Origin: Halocafeteria seosinensis | Lineage: Eukaryota > Sar > Bigyra > Bicosoecida | Reading direction: 5' to 3' | NCBI GenBank assembly: GCA_001687465.1 | Contig: LVLI01000319.1 | Coordinates: 39,939-103,938 of the forward strand | Length of the DNA stretch: 64,000 nucleotides | Shown here: piece by piece, positions 1 to 13,186 of the stretch | Layout of the letters: each line of letters opens with the position of its first letter | How positions within the stretch are numbered: the first letter of the stretch is position 1 | Position numbers and translations under genes: made by a program | Notes under the pieces: model-generated | Seen by the model: only the letters and a program-made list of their open reading frames with translations | What the model was told of the DNA's origin: nothing | Databases searched by the model: none

Positions 1-3000
1 GATGGGTCCGTCCGCGTGTGGAATGCCAAAACACTGAGAGGAACTCAGAGCTTCCGTGACGATAAGTTTGGTGTGCAATACAGCATGGCAGAATCCTGGA
101 TGCCTACATTCCACATTTATCCCAAAACGAACAGCATTGTTACATTTACTCAGAACCTTGTTTTCTGGCCTCTGGACGTGCCTCGTGGTGTCTTAGGATT
201 GCGAAGTCATCCTGTTATCCAGGTACTTTACAACTCGGTATTTTCGGAGGTACTCACGGTAGAAGGTGCAAATAACTCTGTGTCAAATTGGAGTATTCTT
301 GAAGGCTCCATTCAGGGAAAGCTTAGCGAAGTCCATGAGAGTGGTAGCATCACTGCCGCTGCCTTGGACACAGAAGGTCGAAGGCTGTTCTCAGGAACGT
401 CTCAGGGCGACAAGCTCCTGGTGTCAAATATTCATAACCCTGGTAAACCATTAGGAATACTGCACATGCCCCGTGCTACTTCGGCTCTGTTCACGACCAG
501 TGATAGAAGCGTAACTGCCGTCATCTCTTTTGAAAGGGTGGTTTTCCCAAGCGGGGGCATTGGGGATGCAACTGTGGCAAAGTACGTATGCTGTGCGAGA
601 AGCGACGGTTATATTTTTGTCTTTAAGGATCCGTCTACAAATGACTACGATGGTCATCCGAAAGCGACGACAAAGAGTGCGGGTGTTGCTTCTGGTGCAT
701 TGAATTTCACGCGACCCTCTCTCGACTACTCGTCGTACAAATCACCTGTACAGAGGGCTAAAAAGCTTGCTGATAGCAGTGTACTGTCCCAACGCCAACG
801 GATAGCCTCTCGGTTGACAGTGCGAATGAAGACGGACTCGTGCGAAACAACAGAAGCACAAGGAGCGGTAGACCGATTAGCGGCGAGCTCTGCACGCAAG
901 GCCAGAGCGACAGTGCATAGACGCGACAACAAGAGGCAACAGGTGCGTTTCAACACCTTTGATTTGGCTAGTGGCAAGTATGCAGACATTCGCCTCGGCA
1001 AGTTAAAGCAAGAAACTGATCAGGTAGGGGAAAAACTCCAAGAAGAGCTTGATCAAGGGGATGACGACTTCGTCGATGATGATTCGCCCCTTATGACCGC
1101 GGATGACTGTCCAGAAGTGCCACCGCTTTTCACGTTGCCAACGGAATCAAATGTGTCTTTCGGTCGCTTTCACAGTGATCAAATATCCTCCCTAGCCTTC
1201 GTCGCTCCACATTTTATCGTTAGTGCTGGATATGACGGGAAGATTCATCTCTGGTCTATTATTACCGGTCAGTGGGAAAGGCAATTGTATGCGGCCGAAC
1301 CTCAGCGTCCCGTATCGTATGGGAGCTTAGTCTCTGGACCCGATTCAAGTCTGATATCAGCGGAGCCACCTACTATAGAAGACATCGTATATATTCCGTC
1401 ACTCAACTGCATTGTCGCCGTAGGAGAGGCAGCTGAGATTCATGTGTGCAGCTTCGATGATCCACGCAACTACCAAAAGTACAACGCATTCATCGCCGAC
1501 GACGAATTTTGTACTAGCGTTGACTGTGATGGAGACTCCGAACTTTTGGTTGTAGGTGATTCTGGTGGGCACGTTACATTATGGGACGTCGCGGTACATC
1601 CCCAGGGTACCAACACAAACCTAAAACGATGCATATCAGAAAGCACAAGTGAAGAACTCAACCGAAGCCGCAGCGTTCTTGATCTAGAAGCTTCCGACTC
1701 AGAAATTAGTGTGCGGTATAGTGAAAGCCTCAGTAAGGGAATCTCTCCGGGAGTAGCGGAGTGTAACATTCCTGGTGTGCTCCGTCCGCTGAATAGATGG
1801 ACTGTCGAAAACGGTACCAAAGTGACGGATGTCAGGTTCGCCACTTCAGAGGAGTTTGAGGATATTGTCGTGCTGATATCTCTTTCCAACGGGCGTGTAC
1901 ACTTATACAACCTTTCTGGGGTCCGCGTCGGAACGTTTGGCTCTGGTGGGAAGTGGGTCTTGAACGAAGAGTTGCGGAAAGCTGCAAACACTCAAGATTC
2001 GCAACCAGTGTTCTCGACGAACCTACATCGTGAGTTCTTCGTCGAAGAGTCGGGGCCTGGCGCCTCAGGACCTAATAGTCGGAACTCAAACGGGGTATCA
2101 GTAATTCCCAAGGTAGGCGACGTGTGGCTTCGACGGCCTGTTGCTGGAGGCCTTCATCAGAGGAGAGATACATACGGACTGAGCAGTGCTACGGTCCCCA
2201 CGGTTGCCGACGATTTGCTTTCCTCGGAGAGTTGGGAAAGTGTTACCGAGATGATTACAGTCACAAGGGTGACTACGGAACACGTTCTTGGCTGGGATGG
2301 TGTTCGTCATTCCGGGCTCAAAAAGGTATGGGTCCCTCTTAAAGACTTTGTTTCGCCGGACATTCGCAACACAGATCCATGGCAAATGCACGTCGCCCTA
2401 ACTGCTCGTGTAGGCAGGATTTTTACGGTCCAAGAGCGCGAGGGTTCGGAAAATGCTTCGTCTTTTCCTTTCAAGGTCCGAAATTTCTTCATCCAACGAA
2501 ACGAAAAAGGTAACAACTTTATTCGAGCACGTGACATATCGCAAGCGTCTTGGCCCTTGCCTCGTCTGCTAAACCGAGGCCATGCTGGTGACCCTGATCC
2601 GCAACATCCTGCCTTGCAATGGATAATCTCGGATGAAGGCATCTCAACTACCGGTAATGGAGCTCATCCGGAGAGCAGAACTCACGAAGCTCTAGAGTCC
2701 GTGTTGGTAAACAGCACTATCTATCGCCCGTCGAGGAATGCGGTAGCTTCCCAAGAACCTAGCTACGTGCTAGACTGGATGAGATGCATGCCTGACAACC
2801 TTCCTCCACGACACTGGTATGTGTATCATCCTTTATATTTCCTTCCGCGAAGATCGATGGTGCTACATCAGCGAGATCAGGAGCTCATCCGGCAGTGGGT
2901 CAAAGCCGCGCAAGAGCGCGTGAATATCTGGGAAAAAATCACCCATAAAGCTCATGATATTCTAGGACGTATTCACCGATTCGTTGTCATCCCGCCAGTT

Positions 3001-3933
3001 GTGCCACCACAGGTAGCGTCTGCATCGGTACAGGTTTTATTAGACGCTATCCCAGGAAGGCAACGTCTGTTAGAATCTGTTTTATCCAGAATAGAGACTG
3101 TAGCTGAAAATTCAAAAGACATCCACGAGGATGTAATTGACTGCATTCTGCGTTTTGCTGCAAAACGTGGCAAGGAAATGAAGCAATTGCAGAAGTCACT
3201 ACAGCGGAAAGAATCACAAGTCGCTGCTCCAGCGTCACCTGGCGATGCAGACAACACCAGCTCCCTACGCTCAGCAAATATGGAGGGAAAGCAGTCCGCG
3301 GTGTCGTCGCCTATTCGACGTCCTGCTGTGCTCGAAGGACAAAGCCCGGAAAAGTCCAAATCGCCTCAACGGCCACGTAGCCGCCACACTTTTATAAAAC
3401 GCTTTGAGAGATCACAGAGCTTACGAACAGTTCTGGCACCTTCCAACATGTGGAGTGAAAGAGTGCAAGCGGCCTATGACAAAAACAGTTTCCTGTCGAG
3501 GAAGATTGATACTATAACGCAGTCTACCCGCAGGCTTTCTGGAACCGGAGCAAACACATTGACTCAACGAGGAGCTCATTCTGCGAGAGGCCAGCTCCAG
3601 CAGTACGGAGCAGGACCCGAGACCACTATCACTGGCTTTTCGTTTGAACCGAAAGCAAAGTTGCACATTGCGCCGGAATTGGATGTGGATAGGATACGCG
3701 AAGCTCCGTCTAAAGAGGAGGGAACCCCCGAAGACAGTGATGAAAACCAAGCACAATCACCTCGGCAAGATATCCCACTAAACTTGCGGTTAGGGGTGCA
3801 AAATCCAGTAGAGTACACGCCGCTCCCTCGAGACTTCCGAAAGTTACTGCCTAACAGAATGTCGGACGAGGAGAAGGACGCTTACTGGAAGAAGAATGTA
3901 ACGTATCGCAGTATTGGAGATGATAGCGGCTAA
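1..3933 (+). CDS. WD40-repeat protein of WDR49/WDR64 type, 5' end outside the window
   Basis: The reading frame is open from base 1 and runs without an intron to TAA at 3931-3933, giving about 1,310 residues of the C-terminal part. It opens inside a WD repeat (DGSVRVW) and has further WD signatures, for example DGKIHLW near residue 409 and HVTLWDV near 523. The block around residues 75-140 has the ITAAALDTEGRRL pattern and resembles a block in the next gene (ITAAxLDxxxRRL type), so the two are likely paralogues. The last ~450 residues are partly basic and Ser-rich, ending in a charged tail (SDEEKDAYWKKN). WD40 propellers are interaction platforms; in animals the WDR49/WDR64 group is poorly characterised and often linked to cilia or sperm, but nothing here shows a cellular role. 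The true start lies to the left of the window. Family placement is moderate; coding status is near certain. Confidence 0.85.
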   Translation, partial: DGSVRVWNAKTLRGTQSFRDDKFGVQYSMAESWMPTFHIYPKTNSIVTFTQNLVFWPLDVPRGVLGLRSHPVIQVLYNSVFSEVLTVEGANNSVSNWSILEGSIQGKLSEVHESGSITAAALDTEGRRLFSGTSQGDKLLVSNIHNPGKPLGILHMPRATSALFTTSDRSVTAVISFERVVFPSGGIGDATVAKYVCCARSDGYIFVFKDPSTNDYDGHPKATTKSAGVASGALNFTRPSLDYSSYKSPVQRAKKLADSSVLSQRQRIASRLTVRMKTDSCETTEAQGAVDRLAASSARKARATVHRRDNKRQQVRFNTFDLASGKYADIRLGKLKQETDQVGEKLQEELDQGDDDFVDDDSPLMTADDCPEVPPLFTLPTESNVSFGRFHSDQISSLAFVAPHFIVSAGYDGKIHLWSIITGQWERQLYAAEPQRPVSYGSLVSGPDSSLISAEPPTIEDIVYIPSLNCIVAVGEAAEIHVCSFDDPRNYQKYNAFIADDEFCTSVDCDGDSELLVVGDSGGHVTLWDVAVHPQGTNTNLKRCISESTSEELNRSRSVLDLEASDSEISVRYSESLSKGISPGVAECNIPGVLRPLNRWTVENGTKVTDVRFATSEEFEDIVVLISLSNGRVHLYNLSGVRVGTFGSGGKWVLNEELRKAANTQDSQPVFSTNLHREFFVEESGPGASGPNSRNSNGVSVIPKVGDVWLRRPVAGGLHQRRDTYGLSSATVPTVADDLLSSESWESVTEMITVTRVTTEHVLGWDGVRHSGLKKVWVPLKDFVSPDIRNTDPWQMHVALTARVGRIFTVQEREGSENASSFPFKVRNFFIQRNEKGNNFIRARDISQASWPLPRLLNRGHAGDPDPQHPALQWIISDEGISTTGNGAHPESRTHEALESVLVNSTIYRPSRNAVASQEPSYVLDWMRCMPDNLPPRHWYVYHPLYFLPRRSMVLHQRDQELIRQWVKAAQERVNIWEKITHKAHDILGRIHRFVVIPPVVPPQVASASVQVLLDAIPGRQRLLESVLSRIETVAENSKDIHEDVIDCILRFAAKRGKEMKQLQKSLQRKESQVAAPASPGDADNTSSLRSANMEGKQSAVSSPIRRPAVLEGQSPEKSKSPQRPRSRHTFIKRFERSQSLRTVLAPSNMWSERVQAAYDKNSFLSRKIDTITQSTRRLSGTGANTLTQRGAHSARGQLQQYGAGPETTITGFSFEPKAKLHIAPELDVDRIREAPSKEEGTPEDSDENQAQSPRQDIPLNLRLGVQNPVEYTPLPRDFRKLLPNRMSDEEKDAYWKKNVTYRSIGDDSG

Positions 3934-4503
3934 CCAATTACTTTATTCTCTTTGAGGGAAATCATGTTAACAGATTCGGGAGCAATGGTTGCGCCAAGAT
4001 TCTCTAAATACATTGTAAACAGTTGTGTAGCACTGTTGCTCATTTTCTATTTCTGCTGGTAGTCCTAACGCAACGGTACCCCATCTACTACCCACCCACC
4101 GCCAGCAGCCTCCATCCATAAGTTCCTCATAGTGCATGGTAAACAGCGTCTCCTTCGCTTGGTGGTTGTCGGAGGCTTCCAAGTCCCCATGATTCCTGAG
4201 CGCGCGTTTTCTTAACTATTTGCGACCAAGGCATTATACATGAAATCGGATTAGCCAGCTGATACAAGATGTTTTGCATCATTGAGAATTGGTACATTGC
4301 CTCTTTCTAGTGTACTACATGACAAGGACAAACTTGTGCGGGGAGGGGAACCGAACAAAGGAACCGAGGAAGTATAGCTCGCTCGGTGAGAGTCGCAGGA
4401 AGGGAGGAATTGCACACAGCCAACGCTCGCTTCATCTTTCTTTCTCTTTGTGGTGTTTACACGTTGAGTTCATTCATGCACTGTTGACAGGACTTCCGAT
4501 AAA
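3934..4503. other. Intergenic spacer between the two WD40 genes
   Basis: These 570 bp hold the 3' flank of the first WD40 gene and the 5' flank of the second. No coding stretch with splice support, RNA gene or repeat was recognised. A purine-rich tract near 4330-4400 precedes the downstream gene. Confidence 0.5.
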
Positions 4504-7500
4504 ATGAGCTCGACGCCACCGCAAAACCTTGCCGAAGTAATGGCGGCTTCGAGTTTGGATCAGGGAACTCTGTATTTGGATGTTCACTCGGCATCGATTG
4601 AATTCAAGGCCTCGAGGGAGAATAAGAGCGCTGCAAGCACCGCAGCGTCAAGTTCGAGCCTCAATGCACAAAGCCGCAGTCCGTCCTGCATCGCTATCGT
4701 CAGTGCTACAAATAACTTCAAACGAGAAAACATTCTTAAGAAGCATCGACGTGCCGCATTGTCGTCGTTCCTCGACACCGCGAGTCCGGAGTGGCCTTTC
4801 GACGATAGTTTCCATGGAGGCTTTTCGTTCACACGAAGCTCAATCTTAGGTAAACAGTCTCACGAACGGGTTAAGGTGCCCAAGGAATGGGACTTCTCGA
4901 CACCAACCGTCGTGGCCCCGGCGGATACCGATTTGTTCAGGGACGTGGCATACAAGCGTCTCTCTTCGCTTTACTACCGAATTCCTGTCAAAACTTCTAC
5001 GTGGTGCCCTGTTTGGGGTGTCCAAATACCCTTGCGCTTGAGACAGGTTGGGCCGAAAACGACAGTCACGGTATCTTATCACGACATCTCCGAGGCCCAA
5101 GGATTTTGCGAGAAGTGGAAAGACCAGCCGCAGAATCGCAGGCAAGGCTGCTTTCCCATTTCGGAGCTCGAAACGTCTATAGTGCCTCTGGGTTTTATTT
5201 CAGTCCCTCTCGGAAGCTTTTTAGACAATTCAGCATGCCCGTTGGGAGGTAAGTAGCAACTCAGAAGGGTGTTCGATACTTCTTTTAATAGGCTCCGTGG
5301 TTGTGTCTGACAGATCATCCGTCCCACTCGTATACCGAAAACAAGAACTGGGACTTGAGAAAAGTCTCGGAATGCGTTGCTGCTGTTCCTTCCAAGAACT
5401 GGTTTTATGCACTATTTTCCAACGAAAAATTTGAGTTTCCTCAAGGCGCTAATCAAAACCTACTAGCTGAAGAACGCCACTCGAGCATTCAACGCAGCAA
5501 CGATATAGATAAATGCCATAACCTATGGGTGGATGCACTTTCATTTCCCGGTGAATCCCTTGAGTATCATTTCAGCGGACGTGCATGTCTCAGATTCCGC
5601 TTCGAAGCCGATATGGATGCGAGATCATTCCGCGCTGCTAGTTTATTGTATAGCGTTGGAGTCAGAAACAGTGATGTGCTATCGTATACTTCAAGAGGAT
5701 TGCTCCACGACATAGATGCGACACTAAGGGAAAACATTTCTGGCGACGTTATGAAGATTCTACCTTTGATGGAACGAGTCTTCCGGCAAATTTCTGATAG
5801 CATTGCTGGTACGTGGTCGTCAAATTGTCCAGTTTTACCTGCGGTGCTACTTTCACGCGAACTGCACATGCAGCGGGTCTAGATAAGAACAACGCTAGAC
5901 AGGAAATGTATAAGCTCCGTCAAGATGTAGCTGGTGAAAACATCTCCAGTGACTTGCGCCATTCCTTCCTGAACCGCTATTATATTCCCCCGCTTACGGC
6001 TATACAAGCTCGCACATTTCTTCCAGGCATTAAGGAGAATGAATTTGTGGGGTTGGTGAGCAACCTTAGCTCCCTCGATCCTTCTGAAATTCGGGATGTG
6101 TACCGAAGAATGGATGCTAACAGCGATGGTACACTCACATGGAATGAGTATATGTCCTACCTACTCAAGGACTCGGACAACATCCTCGCCTCCGCCGCAG
6201 CAGAGGGAACGTTTTTGTTAGAACCGCCCACAAAAGAGAAGTCGTACACAATGAGTGCCGGTGATAACCGTATCTCAACAGTCATACCCCTTCCTTCCGT
6301 GAATGGGTATGCTGTTGCAAGGAAAAACGGAGACTTGCATATTTGGGACTACCGGCTTCGGTGTGCTATAAACGTGAATATGGAAAGCGCGCCAATACCT
6401 CCTGCACATGTCTTCCCATTGAAAGACCCTCCTCTGAAGATAGGACGTTTTGATTCAGGAGCCGAGAGACGAAGATCTTTAGGAAAACCAAGTGCTGGAA
6501 AACACGGGCGGCGAACAAGTTTTTCCGAAACGTTTCGAGCTGAGTTTTTGGACTCTAGAGGCTCCCGCACGCAGACAATGTGGAGGGAAGTTGTGGAGTC
6601 TCCTTTCGGATTCACAAACGAGGAAGCATTCTGGAACAACAAGGCAGTTCGTGCCGCTTCCCTCATCATTCAGGATGCTATGTTTCATCAGAACAGGACA
6701 GAGGCGGCTCTGCACTTTACATCTGCTGGGGAAAACCGTGATGCAGCTGACGTGTATATTCGGCCTGGAGGAAGCGCAGACTACGTGCAAACGCTGGACG
6801 AATTTGCCGATGCTGTAACCCGGGCCCGTCAGAGACGTAAAAAGAAATACGAACAAGGACATGGACGAACTCCCATAACTGATCTTGCCTTTGACGAATG
6901 GGAGGGTCGCCATCGCCTACTCGTTGCGTGTGCGAACTACACTATTCGAGTTTTCAATTTAGAGAAGCACACTCCGACTTCTGCTCGCTCTCTGGAAGAA
7001 CTGGTTCGCAGAGCGGATTCCACAAGAACTATGAAGATGAAGATCTGGGGTGAACCAGCGGACCACCATAGCACCCGAGATGCAGCGGAGAACAAAACGA
7101 AATCCCCAAGGAAGAGTTCTTCGACAAGGAGGAGCAGTCAAACAGCATCACCACGGGGTACCATGACCAGCTTGTCAGGGACAAGAAGAAGTACCCTAAA
7201 GAGTCCGCTAAAGCAAACCGCAGCAGAGGAGGAAATGCGTCCTTCTACTTCCCGGAACGCTAAGTCGGTTAGTCAAACCACCTACAAGAAATCTGCCAAG
7301 TATATATCTCTAAAGGCGGGGCATATTGGTATGGGGACGGAGCTGTCGAAAGGCAAAGAAAACGACGTGGAGATCGCAAACTCCAATGTTGAGAGTGAGG
7401 GTGTCCCCGGAGCAATGGGGGATGTAGATCTTTCAAAGACAGAGTATCATCACGAGAGCACGTACAAGATTAATTGCGAGGCTTCAATAGGAAGCGGACC

Positions 7501-10500
7501 CGGCATACCCCACAAGGTGATCGTGTTGCAGGTTGACGATCCACGGAGACTTCGTCTGCGTCGAACTGCATCTGATAAGGATGATGCCCCTGAAGACATG
7601 AAAACACTTTACGTCGCTGCAGATAGCATGGGATACGTCACCGGCTATAATGTAAACGATTATTCACGTGTGGGCATGGCAAAGTGTCCCTGTGGCAGTG
7701 CCACGGCGTTGCAATACGTGCCCACTCTCGGCGTGGTCGTCGGTGGTGTCACCGGCCCGATGTGTGTAGTTGACCTGAAAACTTTTAGCGTTGTGCGAAC
7801 GTTCAACGAGAACCACAGTTTTCCCCTAAAGGACCTGATTTGGTCGAGTAAAGAAAGATTCTTACTTTCCCTCAGTTTTGACCAGACCTTGAGGATGTGG
7901 GATCCATTTTCTAACAGCGACCCGGTTGCCTACATTGGCAACCCCGACTCCTCGAAAGGCCCGACAGAGGATATCACAGCACTGAAGGTCAACGATTATC
8001 ACAATCAGATTGTGATGATCCGTGCTGGAGGAAATATACAGGTGAGTATGTTCCACACCCATCGCGATAACGAAGCTGTGATATGTGATATGCGACGTTT
8101 CCCCAACTCAGATCTGGGACCCAAGAACCTTGAAATGCATTCAAACTCTTTCGGATGTTGTTGGGAAATGCCACGCCTCATCCTCAGTAGTAAGTTATAG
8201 GAAGAGCATTTCAAAATTGCTTCCAGGACAATACGCTCTCCACTGTAATCAACCGCAGGCGACGCAAGCGATTCATGATGCTCAGCGAATTTCCATGGAC
8301 ATTCGTTCCCGGTTCGGAGAATTACCGGCTCCAGAAAGTTCATCGAGATGGGATCGTCAGCTGGAAGACATTAACACCAAATTAGAGAAAGCCCGAGTTT
8401 CTGTTCCCCGGGCAGAGCGTCCCGACCAAAATAACGTAAAAATACAGAAAGGAAAAAGGGAAGAATATGAGCCTTCCTCTTCGGTAACGTATCACTGCGG
8501 AGGGGCCGTCTTTGACTATCAACGTCTCGCTTTGATTACGTATGGTTCTCATTTCCGAGTTTGGCGAATACGAGAGGTAAGGAGGATAACAGTATGTTTC
8601 CTGGGTAGATCTTTGCCACGGACTTGCCACGGACTGTGTGAGTTATCCGCAGGTGGAAAATGGAGCCGTTTCAGCTGCTGCACAGTTAGCTGAAGAGGTT
8701 AACCGTCTCAATCCAAACCGTGCTGGACAGAATCAGACATCTGGACTGGAAGTATTTACCTCGAAATCTGTACAGTACAGGCATCTATCCCGTTTGAAGG
8801 AGCTGGAACAGCAAGAAAAGGATAACTCTCTTCGCCATGGCCATAGCGCTCACATCCTGCGGGTGATGTTTTCCTCAACGTTCCACCAATTGGTAGTCGT
8901 AAAGTACAACGGGAAAGTTTCGCTGTACAGTTCACGCACCGGAACAAAGGATATGTCGTTTCGGGTATATCACTCTCACAAGAGTAACTCGGCAACGTTT
9001 CGCTCTGGCAGCGCTAAACTAAGTACAGAGAGCACTCTAGAAAGTACACGCTTGAGACTCGGCAATGCAAGAAAGAGTCAAACCGTAGAACTGACTGCAG
9101 CTACACTGGATCCCAACGAGAGGAGGCTTATCACTGGAAGTATAGATGGAAGTATCCGAATCTGGAACATGAGTAATGGAGGTTTAATGCGTAGCTACCC
9201 TCAGCAGAAGTACGAGCTGAGTTGCATTTGTTATCAGAAGGGACCAAAACTGCCACACGCAATAGTAGCAGGTATGAGACAAGGATGGATATCATGGTGG
9301 AGTGACTTTGGTGAAGTCAGGGAAGAACCTGAAGGACAGAACGTCCCATTCTACAATGAACTTTCTGAAGAACAGGATAAGACGGACGAACAACACTTGT
9401 CTGATCATGAGCGGGAAAAAATAGAGAAAGGTCTTAAGCGCTACCGTCGTTACACTGCTACTAGCGAAACTATGTTCACAAACAGCAGGTCTTCTCAAGA
9501 TGGCACAACGCTCCTAGAGCACCCTGGTGGAACGAACGAAGAGAACCCTAGTTCGCATATGGTGCATGTGTCTCAAGTTCTATCACGTACCGAGCGAGAC
9601 CAGTTGCTCCCTAACGATGCCGATGTACAGTGTGTAGCCGCCGGTGGAGGGTCTTTTTCTACAGAGGGGATTGGATCCGCTCCATGGGTGGCTTCTGGCA
9701 GCAGTGATGGAACAGTGGCGATCTATAATCCTCAAAAGGAACAAATTGTATCGACACGCCGTCTGCTGGAAGGCGATACTTCAGAACTGCGATGTGCTTC
9801 CGTAGACACCATGGAAGCTATTCCAAACCGTCCGTGTCTCCTTGTGGGAACTTCGGGAGGATGTATACACGTTATAAACCCCGTTACGTATACTCTTCGA
9901 GGTGTCAACAAAGCGAGGGTTGAACAGAACGAACAGGAAAACTCAGGATTTACTGCCGATCCTGGGGAGACCCCGCGGGCTGTTTCCGTCCTATGTCCCA
10001 ACAGTGAGGGGACTCAGCTCGTTGTAGGCTACGAAGACGGACTTGTCCGAATATTTAGTATCAGGGAAGTGGAGTCACAGCCAGAAGAATGTTTGACTAC
10101 TCCAATCAATGAATGGCAAGCGCACGACCACGCAATTCTCAGTTGCTGCTATCTTCAAAGGGAAGACTCTCCTCCTCTAATTTGTTCGGCCGCCGCCGAA
10201 CAGCTTTTCCTTTGGAGCCAGGAAGGAGAGTTTGTGGCTGCATTGGGCTCTGGGCGTGGTTGGTCTATGGATTCCCCGAGCACAGGCCCCCAAGAAGAAA
10301 AGTGCGGTGACACTGAGGACCGGGCTACTAAGACTACCTCAGATGGAAGACTTACGAAACGGGAAGAATATCCCTACGAGTCAGCCTTCGTTGGCCGTTT
10401 CATGTCCCGGAGGTACGGTGTGGCGTCACCCTCGCATCTAAAGACGGCAAAAAATGAGAACCGGTCTGCATCCGCTGAAGAACCTGTGAGATTCCGCTCC

Positions 10501-11249
10501 AAGACTGTCGCTTACGGTAGCCTCACGAGTGACAGATTTAACCCAGACACGCTAATGACTGTAAGCGAAGAAAATGTTCAGGCAGTCCACTCAGATCGTG
10601 ACGAACCGAATTATGATTCCGCTGAAGAAGAGAAAAAGAACTTTAAGGCGTTTCTCAGGAAGTATAAGCAAACAACATCACGCTGGACAAGGCCCCGCCC
10701 CCGAACAAGTAGTGGAGCCCGTCCATCGCGTCCTGAAAGTGCTCAAATCGGTACCTCCCCTCGTGCGAGCAAGCTTGGTAGCGGCGATCGAAGCAGCCCG
10801 CGTTCTCGACTACCCCCCAACACTCCCAGGACGATTCGGCATTTTTTTCCTTCTGAGAATTTTGAAGACACCCAACGTGGAGATGGCTCGGCTTCTTTTA
10901 TCCACTCAGGAATAAGAAACGGATCAGAGGAAGAAGCTAGTGGCATGGGACCTATCGCCCCGTTTTCGAACTTCAAAGTACCCGAACAGTCACCGGTAAG
11001 CACCCGCTACATGCTGGCTCTAACATATAACTGAATCAACTCGAACTACAAAAATGCAATGGCTTGCAGAAACTTCCAGAGGAGGCTTACGTAAAATATG
11101 AATACTTAGGGAAGGGACGCTGGAGGATACTACCAGAAGATTCCCCACGGAACTACGACGGATGGGACAGGTACCGATATATGCAACAAGGAAGCACGTA
11201 CAGGAGACTGCAAACTTCTCTCCAACAACAATTAAGGGCGCTTTCGTAG
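4504..11249 (+). CDS. EF-hand plus WD40-repeat protein, WDR49/WDR64-like (2,108 aa, 7 exons)
   Basis: Exons: 4504-5248, 5314-5808, 5874-8041, 8112-8189, 8259-8576, 8653-10995, 11070-11249; all junctions are GT-AG and keep the frame. An EF-hand loop (DANSDGTLTWNEY) lies near residues 493-505, followed by WD repeats, for example GDLHIWD, LRMWDPF, SIRIWNM and SDGTVAIYN. EF-hand then WD40 is the architecture of the WDR49/WDR64 group, in which calcium binding is expected but rarely tested. The region before the EF-hand is a ~480-residue extension without a recognised domain. Long Ser/Arg/Lys-rich linkers separate propeller blades (around 7080-7250 and 10400-10900). The intron at 8190-8258 is 69 nt and in frame, so its retention would also be readable. 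The gene follows a related WD40 gene on the same strand, which suggests tandem duplication. Function is unknown beyond a calcium-responsive scaffold inference. Confidence 0.85.
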
Positions 11250-11549
11250 ATGGCAGCCCCAGCCTAGCGAAGTAGCTACCGGTTAACTCATGGTGTCACA
11301 TGGACCGACTGTACAAAAGTACCGAATATGTAATCACCGTGAACTCAATAACACGGAATATCGCGGTAGACATGCTCCAACTAAATCTTCAGGACAAAAC
11401 AGCATGCGGCGTGGCATGATCTCGTATTACCAGCTGACTCGTTTGTTTCCTTCCATCGTTTCTTCTTTGTCTCTACAGGCTCTCCTCTCTACCTTTTTTG
11501 TAATAATGTACTACCGCTTTTTGTAATTAGCACTGTTCATTTGAAATTC

Positions 11550-11577
11550 CACACACACACACACACACACACACACA
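11550..11577. repeat. (CA)n microsatellite
   Basis: An uninterrupted CA dinucleotide tract of about 13 units, readable directly in the sequence. It is non-coding. Confidence 0.95.
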
Positions 11578-11705
11578 TCCTCGGTAACATTTCCATTGGT
11601 TAGTTTTCCATCTGTAAACGCTTAGAGTTCCTATTGCGAGTAGGCTGGACTCCGGGTAGCACAAAGTGACGTCAAATTCTTTCCGTTCTCGAAGGTTTGG
11701 TACTT

Positions 11706-11721
11706 GCACACACACACACAA
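11706..11721. repeat. Short (CA)n tract
   Basis: A second, shorter CA run about 130 bp from the first, in the same non-coding spacer. Confidence 0.9.
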
Positions 11722-12179
11722 CTTGCACAGCAACGCTGAACGGAATTCTGGGCATCTACAGTACACACGTGTGTAGCAATCAGGTAGGGAGTTCTCCTTC
11801 CCATTCACGTACCTTGAGTCTCAAGTTTCGTTTGATGACCTCATGTAAAGGAGACATATCTGTATTCACATCATTCGTAAGAGGTTTGTTTTTCGGTCTT
11901 TGAACTCCCAAGGCGAAACACCCAAGGCTAAGGGGAAACTGGAGAAGGCATACACCCACTGTTTATTGTTGATTTCATGGCTTTTTGCCATTCAGTGTAG
12001 TTTTCTCTTCTCCATTCAGTGTGTGTGTTATTATTTGTTGTTGTACAGAGGGGGCATCAATTTTCAGCCTTTGAACTCTGTCTCTGTGGGGAAAAAGGAA
12101 AAAAAGAGACAGGCTTGTAGGTTTGGTAGCCAAGCATACACTCAGTGGGGAAGTACAAGTTTCTTGAAATTTGACCAGC

Positions 12180-13179
<1,000 letters not shown>

Positions 13180-13186
13180 ACCACGC

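Larger units (their letters stand above)
11250..12179. other. Intergenic region with CA microsatellites
   Basis: This 930 bp spacer between the WD40/EF-hand gene and the E2 gene contains two CA dinucleotide tracts (listed separately) and T-rich stretches. No convincing coding exon, tRNA or other gene was seen. Confidence 0.5.

Noticed and set aside
166-168. E2 HCN triad considered as a damaged HPN motif (residue positions of the gene at 12180-13179, not bases)
   Set aside because: HCN is the normal form in the UBE2E group, and the catalytic Cys and surrounding text are intact.
1470-1991. Long antisense open frames opposite coding exons (for example this 173-codon one)
   Set aside because: They mirror the codon structure of the sense gene and have no splice or family support.
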